Under the pieces are notes generated by a model. It was given only the letters and a program-made list of their open reading frames with translations. It had not been told where the DNA came from and did not search any database. Position numbers and translations under genes: made by a program. Shown here piece by piece: positions 54,943 through 64,000 of a stretch of 64,000 nt of DNA. Every line of letters begins with the position of its first letter. The stretch's first letter is position 1. The stretch is from Indolivaga macrotermitis (GTDB lineage: Bacteria; Bacteroidota; Bacteroidia; Bacteroidales; Dysgonomonadaceae). Where the stretch lies: the NCBI RefSeq assembly GCF_900128985.1, contig NZ_FQUC01000011.1, positions 93,989 through 157,988 of the forward strand. Direction: 5' to 3'.

Positions 54943-54956
54943 GTTAAACAGTAATT

Positions 54957-55769
54957 ATGAGATTAATTATTCAGGATAATTATGACATTATCTCTCAATG
55001 GGCGGCAGCTTATGTTGTATCTAAGATACAGGCTGCCCGTCCTACTGAGGGCAAGCCATTTGTGTTGGGGCTACCAACTGGTTCTACCCCTTTAGGTATG
55101 TATAGATATTTGATAAAATACTATCAGGAGAATAAGTTGTCTTTTAAACATGTCGTTACATTTAATATGGACGAGTATGTGGGATTAGATAAGCAACATC
55201 CGCAGAGTTACCACTCTTTTATGAGAAATAACTTTTTTGGGCATATTGATATTCAGGAAAGTAATACGAATATACTGAATGGAAATGCGTCTGACTTACA
55301 GGCCGAATGTGAATTATTCGAAGCCAAGATAAAAGCTGTGGGCGGAATTGACCTGTTTCTGGGTGGAATAGGGCCCGATGGGCATATTGCTTTCAATGAA
55401 CCCGGTTCGTCTTTAAGTTCGAGAACTCGAATTAAGACGCTTACACAGGATACTATAATTGCTAATTCGAGATTCTTTGATGATGATATTCAAAAGGTGC
55501 CCAAGACTGCTCTTACTGTAGGGGTCGGTACTATTCTGGATGCCAAAGAAGTTTTGATACTGGTAAACGGACACAACAAAGCAAGGGCACTGGCTCAGGC
55601 TGTAGAAGGTGGTATCAATCAGATGTGGACAATCTCGGCATTACAATTGCATCCACACGGAATTATTGTTTGTGACGAGGCTTCTACATACGATCTGAAG
55701 GTAGGAACCTATAAATATTTCAAAGATATAGAACGGGAGAATTTATCACCTGATATGCTGCTGACATAA
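54957..55769 (+). CDS. nagB: Glucosamine-6-phosphate deaminase
   Basis: A 270-residue full-length NagB with all catalytic signatures: [12 protein letters not shown] phosphate loop, NMDEYVGL (catalytic Asp near 72), and [14 protein letters not shown] (Asp, His and Glu of the active site). It converts glucosamine 6-phosphate to fructose 6-phosphate and ammonia, delivering amino sugar to glycolysis. It starts 14 bases after the fusion gene, which is a diverged paralogue of it over the first half. Confidence 0.95.
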   Translation: MRLIIQDNYDIISQWAAAYVVSKIQAARPTEGKPFVLGLPTGSTPLGMYRYLIKYYQENKLSFKHVVTFNMDEYVGLDKQHPQSYHSFMRNNFFGHIDIQESNTNILNGNASDLQAECELFEAKIKAVGGIDLFLGGIGPDGHIAFNEPGSSLSSRTRIKTLTQDTIIANSRFFDDDIQKVPKTALTVGVGTILDAKEVLILVNGHNKARALAQAVEGGINQMWTISALQLHPHGIIVCDEASTYDLKVGTYKYFKDIERENLSPDMLLT

Positions 55770-55794
55770 TATTGTTAACAAATTAAATAAGCTT

Positions 55795-58119
55795 ATGAAA
55801 AAAATGAAACTGTTGTACTGTCTTGCTATTTTATTTATAGCAAGTGCTTGTACCAAAGACAGTGTTGTGGCTGATTATAATATCGTGCCGTTGCCGCAGC
55901 AAGTGTCTGAAACAGAAGGAGAGGGATTTACCCTTGACGGAAAGACTAAAATTGTTTACGAAAAAGGAAACGAAGCTCAAAAACGTGTAGCTGAATTTCT
56001 GGCTGATTACATCAAAAAGGGTGCGGGTTTTTCTCTTACCGTTTCTGATGCCGGAGAGACAGATAATGTAATTATCCTTAAATCGGATTATAAAACCGAT
56101 AAACCGGAATCATATAACTTGACCGTGACTGCGAAGCAAATCGTTATCAATGGGTCTGACGATGCCGGTACATTTTACGGGGTTCAGACTTTGCGTAAGT
56201 CTATACCTGCAACTACAGAAGAGAATCCGGTTCTATTTAAACCTGTTGATATACAAGATTACCCACGGTTCTCTTATCGTGGAATGCATTTGGATGTCAG
56301 CCGTCATTTCTTTACGGTAGAAGAAGTGAAGGAGTATATTGATATTCTGGCTCTACATAATATCAACCGCTTTCACTGGCACCTGACAGACGATCAGGGC
56401 TGGAGAGTTGAAATTAAAAAATATCCGGAACTGACTACAATAGGATCAAAAAGGGATGAGACGGTGATAGGACGTAATACCGGAAAATACGATGGTACGC
56501 CTTATGGACCTTATTTCTATACTCAAGAGGAAATTAAAGATGTTGTAGACTATGCTCAGAAACGTTTTATCACGATAATTCCGGAAGTAGACCTACCGGG
56601 GCATATGCTTGCTGCATTAACAGCTTACCCCAATCTGGGATGTACCGGCGGACCATACAAAGTAAGCCCTGAGTGGGGTATATTTGAAGATGTATTGTGT
56701 GCAGGGAACGAGGATATCTATCCGTTCCTTGAAAATGTATTTACTGAAATAATAGAATTATTCCCGGGTGAACTCATTCATATCGGGGGAGACGAATGCC
56801 CTAAAACAAGATGGGCTGCCTGCCCTAAATGTCAGGCTAAGATTAAAAGCCTGGGCTTGAAAGCGGATAAAGAACACTCTGCCGAAGAAAGGCTGCAAAG
56901 TTATGTCATATCACATATGGAAAAATTCTTGAGTGATAAAGGACGCAAAGTAATTGGCTGGGACGAGATTATGGAGGGAGGAATTGCTCCTAACGCTGCT
57001 ATTATGTCATGGAGAGGTACCGAAGGCGGTATTGCTGCTGCCAAGATGGGGCACGATGTGGTAATGGTACCTACCAAATATCTGTATTTTGACTATTATC
57101 AGACCGATGACCTTTCTCAGGAAAAATTCGGAATCGGAGGTTTTGTACCTGTTTCGCAAGTATATAATTTTGAACCGATGCCCGAAGGTCTGACTCCTGA
57201 GCAGCAAAAGCATATTATAGGTGTTCAGGCTAACTTGTGGAGCGAATATGTGCTCAATTTCCCTCATGCAGAATATATGGTTTTACCTCGTATGGGTGCA
57301 TTGAGTGAGATACAATGGACTATGCCCGAGAAGAAGGATTATCAAACATTCTTACCTCGTTTGGTGAAGCTAACCCAGCTTTATAAGCGATTAGGATATA
57401 CATATGCTACTCATATTTTTGACATTTCAGCTAAAGTTGAGCCGATGAAAGATGAGCGTAAAATTGTTGTTACAATGAGTACGTTCGATAATTCTCCTAT
57501 CTATTATACCCTTGATGGTAGTGCTCCGACAACTTCGAGTGCGAAATATGAGAAACCGCTTGAGATAACAGATAATTCTATATTGAATGCTATCACAATA
57601 AGGGGAGCAGATAGCAGCCGTGTTTATACAAAAGCATTTGACTTCAATAAAGCAACATTTAAGGAAGTAACTCTGGAAAATCCTTCTATACCTAAATATA
57701 CGTATGGCGGAGCGCCTTCGTTAGTAGACGGTTTGAAGGGAGGAAAAGTTTTCTCAAATGGTGCATGGGTTGGTTTTACTGCCGATTTTGTAGCTGTGGT
57801 TGATCTTGGTGAAGAAACAGACGTTTCGGAAGTTACTATAGGTACATTTATTGATGTAAGTGATTGGATTTGTGGTGCTACTGAGATGGAAGTATTATTA
57901 TCGTCAGATAACAAAACTTTCAAACAGGTATTCCACGAAAAATATCAGGAAGTACAAGAGGGACAGGAAAAAGAATTGAAGGATGTGAAAGCTTCGTTCG
58001 CTCCTGCAAAAGCCCGCTATGTGAAGATTATAGCTAAACCGATCCCTCGTATGCCGGACTGGACTCAGGGACGAGGAAACCGTGGTTCGATATTTATTGA
58101 TGAGATCTCTATAAAGTAA
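55795..58119 (+). CDS. GH20 beta-N-acetylhexosaminidase, lipoprotein
   Basis: A 774-residue GH20 enzyme, lipobox ASAC (Cys19). The GH20b domain (about 25-155) precedes the barrel, where the catalytic pair Asp333-Glu334 lies in HIGGDECPKTRW and the WHLTDDQGW loop is intact. After it come a chitobiase-type C-terminal domain (about 545-620) and a discoidin/CBM32-like beta-sandwich (about 640-774). It removes terminal GlcNAc or GalNAc from chito-oligosaccharides or glycans in the periplasm or at the surface. Last gene of the PUL, with a strong terminator behind it. Confidence 0.93.
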   Translation: MKKMKLLYCLAILFIASACTKDSVVADYNIVPLPQQVSETEGEGFTLDGKTKIVYEKGNEAQKRVAEFLADYIKKGAGFSLTVSDAGETDNVIILKSDYKTDKPESYNLTVTAKQIVINGSDDAGTFYGVQTLRKSIPATTEENPVLFKPVDIQDYPRFSYRGMHLDVSRHFFTVEEVKEYIDILALHNINRFHWHLTDDQGWRVEIKKYPELTTIGSKRDETVIGRNTGKYDGTPYGPYFYTQEEIKDVVDYAQKRFITIIPEVDLPGHMLAALTAYPNLGCTGGPYKVSPEWGIFEDVLCAGNEDIYPFLENVFTEIIELFPGELIHIGGDECPKTRWAACPKCQAKIKSLGLKADKEHSAEERLQSYVISHMEKFLSDKGRKVIGWDEIMEGGIAPNAAIMSWRGTEGGIAAAKMGHDVVMVPTKYLYFDYYQTDDLSQEKFGIGGFVPVSQVYNFEPMPEGLTPEQQKHIIGVQANLWSEYVLNFPHAEYMVLPRMGALSEIQWTMPEKKDYQTFLPRLVKLTQLYKRLGYTYATHIFDISAKVEPMKDERKIVVTMSTFDNSPIYYTLDGSAPTTSSAKYEKPLEITDNSILNAITIRGADSSRVYTKAFDFNKATFKEVTLENPSIPKYTYGGAPSLVDGLKGGKVFSNGAWVGFTADFVAVVDLGEETDVSEVTIGTFIDVSDWICGATEMEVLLSSDNKTFKQVFHEKYQEVQEGQEKELKDVKASFAPAKARYVKIIAKPIPRMPDWTQGRGNRGSIFIDEISIK

Positions 58120-58138
58120 GGATTCACCTTTTGTTTTG

Positions 58139-58200
58139 AAAAAATTCTTTTCCGAATGTCTGTATTATAAAAACTACAGATATTTGGAGAAGAATTTTTT
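58139..58200 (+). terminator. Strong intrinsic terminator after the amino-sugar PUL
   Basis: The arm starting AAAAAATTCTT at 58139 pairs, with a few mismatches, with the arm ending AAGAATTTTTT at 58200, giving a stem of more than 20 bp that closes on TCTGTA/TACAGA. A T-rich end completes it. It lies 20 bases past the GH20 stop. Confidence 0.75.
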
Positions 58201-58334
58201 AGTTTATATCATCTTATAAGGACATATAATAAAGTATGGATTTATTTTTTTTCTACGAAGCTTATTCTAATTAGGTCAATATTAACTAATTTAGCCAACT
58301 TACTCACTTTTATAAACTCTTAACCGTTTTTGTT

Positions 58335-58838
58335 ATGAACTTAAATGAACCGTACGCTTTGTTTGAAAGGAATAATCAGGAGTTATTGCAATTATTAAAT
58401 GATTGGGAACCGAAATTATTGGCTCTGAGTAATGAAATTATTTCTATCCGGAAGAATAAGCAAAACAGGACGATAAAACAGATCGTTGGTCATTTAGTTG
58501 ATTCTGCGTCTAATAATACTCACCGTATAATTCACTTGCAATATCAGGAGAACCCTTTGATTTTTCCCGATTATGCAACTTTTGGTAATAACGACCGATG
58601 GATAGCTATTCAGGATTATCAATCGGAAGACTGGAATGATCTGGTTCAACTGTGGAAATATTCTAATGAGCATGTTATTCATGTTATCCGTAATGTGAAA
58701 AAGGAAAAACTGGATAATGAATGGATCGCTGGAACAGGTGAAAAGGTGTCTCTGCAATCTATGATCTCGGGTTACTTGTCTCATTTTAAATTACACTTGA
58801 ACGAAATAGATGAGTTAATAAATAATGAGAATCGGTAG
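58335..58838 (+). CDS. DinB-like superfamily protein
   Basis: A 167-residue four-helix protein of the DinB/YfiT type. The metal-binding histidines appear in IVGHLVDSASNN (His near 53) and LSHFKLHLNEID near the end. Members are metal-dependent, thiol- or small-molecule-modifying proteins with varied roles, so the function is unknown. It stands alone with its own spacing. Confidence 0.75.
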   Translation: MNLNEPYALFERNNQELLQLLNDWEPKLLALSNEIISIRKNKQNRTIKQIVGHLVDSASNNTHRIIHLQYQENPLIFPDYATFGNNDRWIAIQDYQSEDWNDLVQLWKYSNEHVIHVIRNVKKEKLDNEWIAGTGEKVSLQSMISGYLSHFKLHLNEIDELINNENR

Positions 58839-58864
58839 TTGAAAAAGGTTCTTTAGTTTTTCTA

Positions 58865-59172
58865 CTATTTACTAACGCGCCTAAAGGCTTGTTCTTCATT
58901 TTGCCTTGATGCAAAACGAAGCAAAAGATCAAGACTGCGCCTGCAAGCCCGACCCGTTACGTGCTCGAAAGCTAAGACAAAAGAAATCGTTTATTGTAGC
59001 AGTCCTTTTGTCTTTTAACGCTCTCTTCGCACAACGGATACCCCGTGCTTTACGCCGATGTCGGAACCTGGCGGATAATAAACTTATTTGGCGAATCGAC
59101 TTGCCTGGTGCAAACAAAGTCTTTTCATTTTCTTTTGCGGCTTTGGGCAAAAGGAAGGCAAGCAATCTATGA
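58865..59172. repeat. GC-richer intergenic element, probably a dispersed Bacteroidetes repeat
   Basis: A block of about 300 bases, visibly richer in G and C than the surrounding spacer, with open frames on both strands (88 and 78 codons) whose products (for example CACKPDPLRARKLRQKKS and LLPKAAKENEKTLFAPGKS) resemble spurious ORFs I recall from other Bacteroidetes intergenic repeats. No transposase or terminal repeats. The remaining spacer to 59346 holds nothing recognised. Confidence 0.4.
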
Positions 59173-59346
59173 TTGCGTGCAGTAAAAAATAAGTATTATT
59201 AAAAAGAACATTTTTTCAACTACAGATTGACATAAATAAAGGATAAATAAGTTCGCTTTCTTTTCTTTGCGGATAACTCTTTTTATCTATATATACACTA
59301 CCGGAATACATTCAGTAGGACTAAGAATAAAAAAATAGTATGTAAC

Positions 59347-59465
59347 GTGTCACTTTTGTCACTTTTAAAGGTTTTTTAGATTGATATTCAATGCGAAAAA
59401 AAGGTGACAAAGGTGACACCAAGTCAACATTGCTTGTATAACTTTGTTTACTTATTGTCACTTAA
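59347..59465. repeat. GTGACAAAGGTGACA-type hairpin repeat, copy 2
   Basis: GTGTCACTTTTGTCACTTTT (59347-59366) faces AAGGTGACAAAGGTGACAC (59401-59419), an inverted repeat made of the same units as copy 1 at 6485-6610. Downstream, CTTTGTTTA and GTCACTT match the end of copy 1 in order. It reaches to within 12 bases of the oxidoreductase ATG and includes TAACTTTG (59439-59446), a possible -7 box. Confidence 0.6.
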
Positions 59466-59477
59466 AATATAAATAGA

Positions 59478-60503
59478 ATGGCTGATAATATACAAGAAGG
59501 AAATAAGACGTTGAGGTTTGGAATTGTAGGTACGAATTTTATCGTGGATACAGTGTTGGCTGCGGCAGCATTGGACAGCCGGTTCAGTGCAACTGCAATC
59601 TATTCGAGAACGCAGGAAACGGCAGATGCTTTTGCCGGTAAGCACAATATTCCGTATACTTTTACTTCACTGGAAGAGATGGCTCAGTCCGATCTTATTG
59701 ATGCTGTGTACATTGCTTCGCCTACAGCTTATCATGCGAAACAAAGTATACTCTTTATGGAGAACGGGAAACATGTTCTCTGTGAGAAACCTATGGCCTC
59801 TAATATCCACGAAGTGCAGGCGATGATAGCGGCTTCGCATAAATATGGTGTAACATTGATGGAAGCCATGCGGTCTACCCTTACCCCTAACTTTAAGAAG
59901 GTGGTTGATAGTTTGCCGGAAGTGGGCACCATAAGGAGATACTTTGCCAGTTATTGCCAGTACTCCTCCCGCTATGATAAACTGAAAGCCGGGATTGTAG
60001 AGAATGCTTTCAAACCCGAATTTTCGAATGGGGCAGTCATGGATCTGGGAGTATATACAATCTATCCGATGATTGTTTTATTCGGTAAACCTCTTTCTAT
60101 ACATGCTTCGGGGCTGTTACTGCCCACGGGTGTCGATGGTCAGGGTGCTGTGAATTTCGAGTACGAAGGTATGAATGCTACTGTTTTATATTCGAAAATA
60201 TCGGATTCTCTTTTGCCATCGGAAATACAGGGTGAAAGCGGAATAATATCATTGGACAGGATTGATGTTATATCGAAAGCTCAGTTTCATAAGCGTAAGG
60301 GTGATTCATATACATTGTCAATAGATACTCAGAAAAATGAATATTATTACGAAATTGCCGAATTTATAGATCTTGTGGAGTCGGGTAGGAGAGAATCGTT
60401 CATTAACAGCCATGCCAACTCATTGGCGACAATAGAGGTTATCGATGAAATAAGGCGGCAGATAGGTGTTGTGTTTCCTGCGGATACAGATAGTAAGTTT
60501 TAA
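59478..60503 (+). CDS. Gfo/Idh/MocA family oxidoreductase
   Basis: A 341-residue NAD(P)-dependent oxidoreductase with a Rossmann start (LRFGIVGTNFIVDTVL), the KHVLCEKPMASN motif with the catalytic lysine region at about residues 95-106, and a C-terminal alpha/beta domain with GAVMDLGVYTIYP. Members oxidise or reduce sugars, inositols or biliverdin-like compounds. No sugar genes are next to it, so the substrate is unknown. The ATG lies just behind hairpin repeat copy 2. Confidence 0.85.
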   Translation: MADNIQEGNKTLRFGIVGTNFIVDTVLAAAALDSRFSATAIYSRTQETADAFAGKHNIPYTFTSLEEMAQSDLIDAVYIASPTAYHAKQSILFMENGKHVLCEKPMASNIHEVQAMIAASHKYGVTLMEAMRSTLTPNFKKVVDSLPEVGTIRRYFASYCQYSSRYDKLKAGIVENAFKPEFSNGAVMDLGVYTIYPMIVLFGKPLSIHASGLLLPTGVDGQGAVNFEYEGMNATVLYSKISDSLLPSEIQGESGIISLDRIDVISKAQFHKRKGDSYTLSIDTQKNEYYYEIAEFIDLVESGRRESFINSHANSLATIEVIDEIRRQIGVVFPADTDSKF

Positions 60504-60517
60504 GGCTTTTTTTACTG

Positions 60518-60546
60518 TTTGCTTCCGATTATTTTTGTTAATTTTG
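60518..60546 (+). promoter_or_regulatory. Candidate promoter of fumarase
   Basis: TTTG (60518-60521), 17 bases, then TAATTTTG (60539-60546). The -7 box is a good match to TAnnTTTG, but the spacer is shorter than the usual 19-21. The ATG follows 82 bases later. Confidence 0.4.
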
Positions 60547-60628
60547 TCACTATATACACAGGTAAATAATCCTGTATTCACTGTTTTTTGAATAATGATC
60601 AACTGAAATTCAATAATAGATTATCAAT

Positions 60629-62272
60629 ATGGCAACTCCAGCATTTAAGTATCAGGAGACTTTTCCTCTTGGAAAGGATACGACTGAGTACTATTTACTA
60701 TCAAAAGAGTATGTATCTACCACTACATTTGAAGGACAAGAAGTTCTGAAAGTAGATCCGGAAGGTTTAACATTGTTGGCTCAACATGCATTTCGCGATG
60801 TAGAATTTCTACTTCGTCCCGAACATCAGGCACAGGTATCTAAAATATTGTCAGATCCGGATGCAAGTGATAACGACAAATTTGTAGCTCTTACTTTTCT
60901 TCGTAATGCCGAAATCTCGGCAAAGGGAATACTTCCGTTTTGTCAGGATACCGGTACTGCTATTATTGTAGGAAAGAAAGGTCAGTCTGTATGGACAGGC
61001 GGAAATGATGAGGAAGCTCTTTCGAAAGGTGTATACAATACATTTACAGAAGAGAATCTGCGTTATTCGCAAAATGCTCCGTTAAATATGTATGACGAAG
61101 TGAATACCGGTTGCAACCTGCCGGCTCAAATAGATCTTTATGCGACAAAAGGTAATGAATATAAATTCTTGTTTGTAGCTAAAGGTGGAGGTTCTGCCAA
61201 TAAGACATACTTATATCAGGAAACTAAAGCATTGCTTACTCCGGGTAAACTGGAAGCTTTCCTGATAGACAAAATGAAATCATTAGGTACGGCAGCATGT
61301 CCTCCTTATCATATAGCATTTGCGATAGGTGGTACTTCTGCCGAAACTAACCTGAAAACTGTAAAACTGGCTTCTACTAAATATTATGATAACCTGCCGA
61401 CTTCGGGAAATGAAGGTGGACAGGCATTCCGTGACTTAGAGATGGAAGCTAAGCTGTTGAAGGCTGCTCAGGAGCTGGGTCTTGGTGCTCAGTTCGGAGG
61501 TAAGTATTTCGCTCATGATATCCGTGTGGTACGTTTGCCACGCCACGGAGCTTCTTGTCCTGTCGGTATGGGAGTTTCTTGTTCGGCTGACCGTAATATC
61601 AAAGGTAAGATCAATAAAGATGGTATCTGGCTCGAAAAAATGGAAGATAATCCTTCACGGTTAATTCCTGCCGAATATCAGCAAGAAGGCGAAGCCGGAG
61701 GTGTTAAAATAGATCTGAACCGTCCTATGCCCGAGATTCTCGCTGAGTTGAGTAAATATCCGGTGTCTACACGTTTATCATTGACTGGTACTATTATTGT
61801 AGGTCGTGATATTGCTCATGCCAAATTGCAGGAACGTTTGGATAAGGGAGAAGGACTTCCACAATATATTAAGGATCATCCTATTTACTATGCAGGTCCG
61901 GCTAAGACTCCTCAGGGATATGCTTGTGGATCGATGGGACCGACAACCGCCGGACGTATGGACTCGTATGTTGATAATTTTCAGGCCGCCGGAGGTAGTT
62001 TGATTATGATAGCAAAAGGTAATCGTAGCCAACAGGTTACTGATGCTTGTCAGAAGCACGGTGGTTTCTATTTGGGCAGTATCGGTGGTCCGGCTGCTAT
62101 ACTAGCTCAAACTAATATCAAAAGCCTCGAATGTGTTGAATATCCTGAACTGGGAATGGAAGCTATCTGGAAGATCGAAGTGGAAGATTTTCCTGCATTT
62201 ATTCTGGTTGATGATAAAGGTAACGACTTCTTTAAGCAGTTGAAACCTAATACAGGTTGTACTTCGTGCTGA
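60629..62272 (+). CDS. Class I fumarate hydratase (iron-sulfur)
   Basis: A 547-residue two-domain class I fumarase. The three cysteines expected to hold the [4Fe-4S] cluster are seen in [19 protein letters not shown] and [10 protein letters not shown]; the C-terminal beta-domain begins near residue 375 and contains [26 protein letters not shown]. It interconverts fumarate and malate, central to the fumarate-respiring metabolism of Bacteroidales. The iron-sulfur type suits an anaerobe. A bidirectional terminator follows. Confidence 0.94.
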   Translation: MATPAFKYQETFPLGKDTTEYYLLSKEYVSTTTFEGQEVLKVDPEGLTLLAQHAFRDVEFLLRPEHQAQVSKILSDPDASDNDKFVALTFLRNAEISAKGILPFCQDTGTAIIVGKKGQSVWTGGNDEEALSKGVYNTFTEENLRYSQNAPLNMYDEVNTGCNLPAQIDLYATKGNEYKFLFVAKGGGSANKTYLYQETKALLTPGKLEAFLIDKMKSLGTAACPPYHIAFAIGGTSAETNLKTVKLASTKYYDNLPTSGNEGGQAFRDLEMEAKLLKAAQELGLGAQFGGKYFAHDIRVVRLPRHGASCPVGMGVSCSADRNIKGKINKDGIWLEKMEDNPSRLIPAEYQQEGEAGGVKIDLNRPMPEILAELSKYPVSTRLSLTGTIIVGRDIAHAKLQERLDKGEGLPQYIKDHPIYYAGPAKTPQGYACGSMGPTTAGRMDSYVDNFQAAGGSLIMIAKGNRSQQVTDACQKHGGFYLGSIGGPAAILAQTNIKSLECVEYPELGMEAIWKIEVEDFPAFILVDDKGNDFFKQLKPNTGCTSC

Positions 62273-62290
62273 AACAGGATGATTGATATA

Positions 62291-62326
62291 AAAACGGAAG
62301 GCTAAAACAGCCTTCCGTTTTTCTTT
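62291..62326. terminator. Bidirectional terminator between fumarase and the secreted protein
   Basis: AAAACGGAAGGCT (62291-62303) and AGCCTTCCGTTTT form a perfect 13-bp stem with a 5-base loop, with T-rich ends on both strands. It serves the convergent genes on either side. Confidence 0.8.
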
Positions 62327-63174
62327 TATATATTGTAGATAGTAATAATGCAAGGCTTATCGCTTGTTACTGTATAATTTCCATTGTATAATGTATCTGG
62401 TATTTCACCAGCTCCATAAGCAACTGTAGGTCTGAATACAATATATAGATAATCTGTTGTATAGCAGTATCCTGCATACAGGGCTGTAGGAAAGGCCATA
62501 TATTCGCCGGTCGACTGTGTTATTGTCATATAATGCTCCATAGCGTCTACTGCTTCAGCTGTTCCGGTTAAAGTATTATACTTATATAAATAAATATATA
62601 TACTTGACTGATATGGAGGTGCGTACCGTGTGTCGAAAGTGGTTAATCCTATCATATCGAAAGTCAACAGGTATCGTCCTTCGGTAGGTATCAGTATTTT
62701 ATCACTTCCTGATAATGAGAGGGAACCGTTTAGTTTTGTCATATTTGTAGGAATATTATTAATATACGGAAACACAGTAGGTTGCACCTGAAATTGGGCT
62801 TGTTGACCCAAAGACGGGTTGGCTTCCCATTTAACGGTTTGCCCGTCGTTCTGCAGAGCCAGTATCGAAGGGCCTCCGTACCCGGGAGTTAGCTTTAAAC
62901 CGTATTCATCTCCGCTTACAATCTTACTATGTTCGATATGCAGCTTTGCCTGAGGAGAGATAGTCCCCAAACCCATTCTTCCGTTAGTGTCGATGGTTAT
63001 ATCATTCTGTTGCTGAGTTGTAGTTACGGCAGACGCTCCGTTTTGCGGATTATCTTTAGCCCCGTCTATATGAAATAATGTTCTCGGGAAATCAGTCTGT
63101 ATCCCTATTTGGCTATGTATATTTAGGCTAAAGATAAGACTGGATATTAAAGTTATGTATTTTATGTAATGCAT
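62326..63174 (-). CDS. Secreted protein with VGIGT-P-A-LHI repeat signature
   Basis: A 282-residue protein with a signal peptide (to about residue 21, NIHSQ). The N-terminal half has TLFHIDGAKDNPQNG, NDITIDTNGRMGLGTISPQAKLHIEH, a pattern found in many Bacteroidetes surface or tail-fibre-like proteins; the C-terminal half is a beta-rich domain that may form a jelly roll. Function unknown. It is a paralogue of the gene 20 bases upstream, sharing the same N-terminal order but little at the C-terminus. Confidence 0.7.
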   Translation of the reverse strand: MHYIKYITLISSLIFSLNIHSQIGIQTDFPRTLFHIDGAKDNPQNGASAVTTTQQQNDITIDTNGRMGLGTISPQAKLHIEHSKIVSGDEYGLKLTPGYGGPSILALQNDGQTVKWEANPSLGQQAQFQVQPTVFPYINNIPTNMTKLNGSLSLSGSDKILIPTEGRYLLTFDMIGLTTFDTRYAPPYQSSIYIYLYKYNTLTGTAEAVDAMEHYMTITQSTGEYMAFPTALYAGYCYTTDYLYIVFRPTVAYGAGEIPDTLYNGNYTVTSDKPCIITIYNI

Positions 63175-63194
63175 AAGTTTTCGGAATAAAAAAG

Positions 63195-64000
63195 TTATAA
63201 TTGATAAAAGATAACAGATCCCATATTAAAAGCCTCAGTATTATAACTGCTATAGGGGTTATTATAGTCGAGTAACATATATAAAGCAGAAGAGTCTGCA
63301 TCGGCATTACCCAGAAATGTAATACGGATATACAGAGAATCATTTTTTAATATGTTGGTAGCTATCAGAGATACATATAAAGTTGTATAATCGAATATTT
63401 GCATAAAGGGCTTCGTATCCACCGTTTGGCAAACCATATCAGCTACACCTGTTCTGCTCCTGACCAGTTCGTAACGAACATCTACCTGTCGCGATCTCAT
63501 GGTCGTGTTATCACTTGGGGTGATTCCAGTTTTCAGCAGCATTACATTGCAGCGAAGCATAAAAGCGTAAGACCCGTCATTCGATATTACTATCTCATTT
63601 GCAGTCGGGTTAATGGGAAATTTCGTTGCTGTTCCGTTTAAGAAAGAATAAGTTCCCTGAGTCAGGTTTACAATATATCCTCCGAGTCCTTTGGTAATTC
63701 CCCACCATGCATTACCATCTGCATCGCCTAAGAGTATTTTATTCTCACCCTGAGTACCGTCTGCTAACCGGAAAGCTTCTCCGGCTACGGATGATTTCAA
63801 ATGCAGGCGGGCGGTTGGATTAAGAGTACCTATGCCTACATTTCCTGTATTATCGATCAGTATATCATTGGTTGATTGCGCAGCTGTGATTGTGCCCGAT
63901 GCGGTATTGTCTCCTGCTGCATCCATATGAAAAACACCCTGTGTATTCTGAGTATTGATCCCCACCTGTGCTTTAATATAGAACATTCCCGATAACAAGA
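63195..64000 (-). CDS. Secreted protein, paralogue of the neighbour (5' end missing)
   Basis: The gene runs off the right edge; the visible 267 residues begin inside the signal peptide (LLSGMFYIKAQ). Then GINTQNTQGVFHMDAAGDN, TNDILIDNTGNVGIGTLNPTARLHL and GENKILLGDADGNAWWG follow, and a beta-rich C-terminal domain. The shared layout with the 62326-63174 gene suggests tandem duplication with divergence of the outer domain. Both may be surface or secreted proteins; function unknown. Confidence 0.7.
   Translation of the reverse strand, partial: LLSGMFYIKAQVGINTQNTQGVFHMDAAGDNTASGTITAAQSTNDILIDNTGNVGIGTLNPTARLHLKSSVAGEAFRLADGTQGENKILLGDADGNAWWGITKGLGGYIVNLTQGTYSFLNGTATKFPINPTANEIVISNDGSYAFMLRCNVMLLKTGITPSDNTTMRSRQVDVRYELVRSRTGVADMVCQTVDTKPFMQIFDYTTLYVSLIATNILKNDSLYIRITFLGNADADSSALYMLLDYNNPYSSYNTEAFNMGSVIFYQL

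Noticed and set aside
58906..59172. Overlapping ORFs on both strands in the GC-richer block
   Set aside because: Frames open on both strands with unlikely composition suggest a non-coding repeat, not proteins.
1..64000. CRISPR array, tRNA or rRNA genes, IS elements, prophage
   Set aside because: No regularly spaced repeats, no cloverleaf or rRNA segments noticed, and no transposase, integrase or phage structural genes among the frames.

Overview
The window is from a Bacteroidota genome, most likely a gut-type Bacteroidales such as Dysgonomonas or a close relative. This is inferred from two SusC/SusD pairs, many Bacteroides-type lipoproteins, -7 boxes of the TAnnTTTG type, AT-rich spacers with little Shine-Dalgarno signal, and Bacteroidetes-restricted families (DUF6377 SusR-like regulator, DUF4831, DKNYY repeats). 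No rRNA, tRNA, CRISPR array, transposase or integrase was recognised. Most of the window is carbohydrate catabolism interleaved with housekeeping genes.

Layout. (1) 1-5687, + strand: end of a polyol-permease-like MFS transporter, an SDR dehydrogenase, a PafA-like phosphatase, an OprO/OprP-like porin and rpiB; this looks like uptake and oxidation of a polyol or phosphosugar. (2) A GNAT acetyltransferase on the - strand, then a gene-free stretch with a hairpin repeat and a good promoter. (3) 7097-15146, + strand: glucan/glucomannan cluster with GH5, GH130 mannosylglucose phosphorylase, a leaderless GH3, lipoprotein GH26 mannanase and GH127. (4) 15451-28845, - strand: a PUL made of a SusR-like regulator, SusC, SusD, surface glycan-binding lipoprotein, two GH30 and one GH3; the gene content matches the beta-1,6-glucan type of locus. 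(5) 28953-33756, - strand: five tightly packed genes (unknown membrane protein, LacX-like epimerase, methyltransferase, VanW protein, CE4 deacetylase), followed by a lipoprotein, a CYTH phosphatase, DUF4831 and an MscS channel up to 37710. (6) 37919-43932, + strand: a DKNYY-repeat membrane protein with a possible split start, then hpt-adk-obgE-pgeF and a secreted unknown. (7) 44380-58119, + strand: amino-sugar PUL with SusC, SusD_2, ROK kinase, GH2 exo-beta-glucosaminidase-like lipoprotein, a fusion of a degenerate NagB domain with a PIG-L/LmbE deacetylase, intact NagB and GH20 hexosaminidase. (8) 58335-62272: DinB-like protein, a GC-richer intergenic element, a Gfo/Idh/MocA oxidoreductase and class I fumarase. 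(9) 62326-64000, - strand: two related secreted proteins, the second cut by the window end.

How it works together. Surface lipoprotein hydrolases and SusC/D pairs would release and import oligosaccharides. Periplasmic or cytoplasmic GH3, GH20, GH2 and GH130 would finish depolymerisation, and ROK kinase, NagB and RpiB would feed sugar phosphates to central metabolism. The least explained items are the amino-sugar PUL with its deaminase-dead NagB-deacetylase fusion, a recurring 15-bp palindrome placed just before glycoside hydrolase genes, a second repeat family of GTGACAAAGGTGACA hairpins, and the envelope operon at 28.9-33.8 kb.
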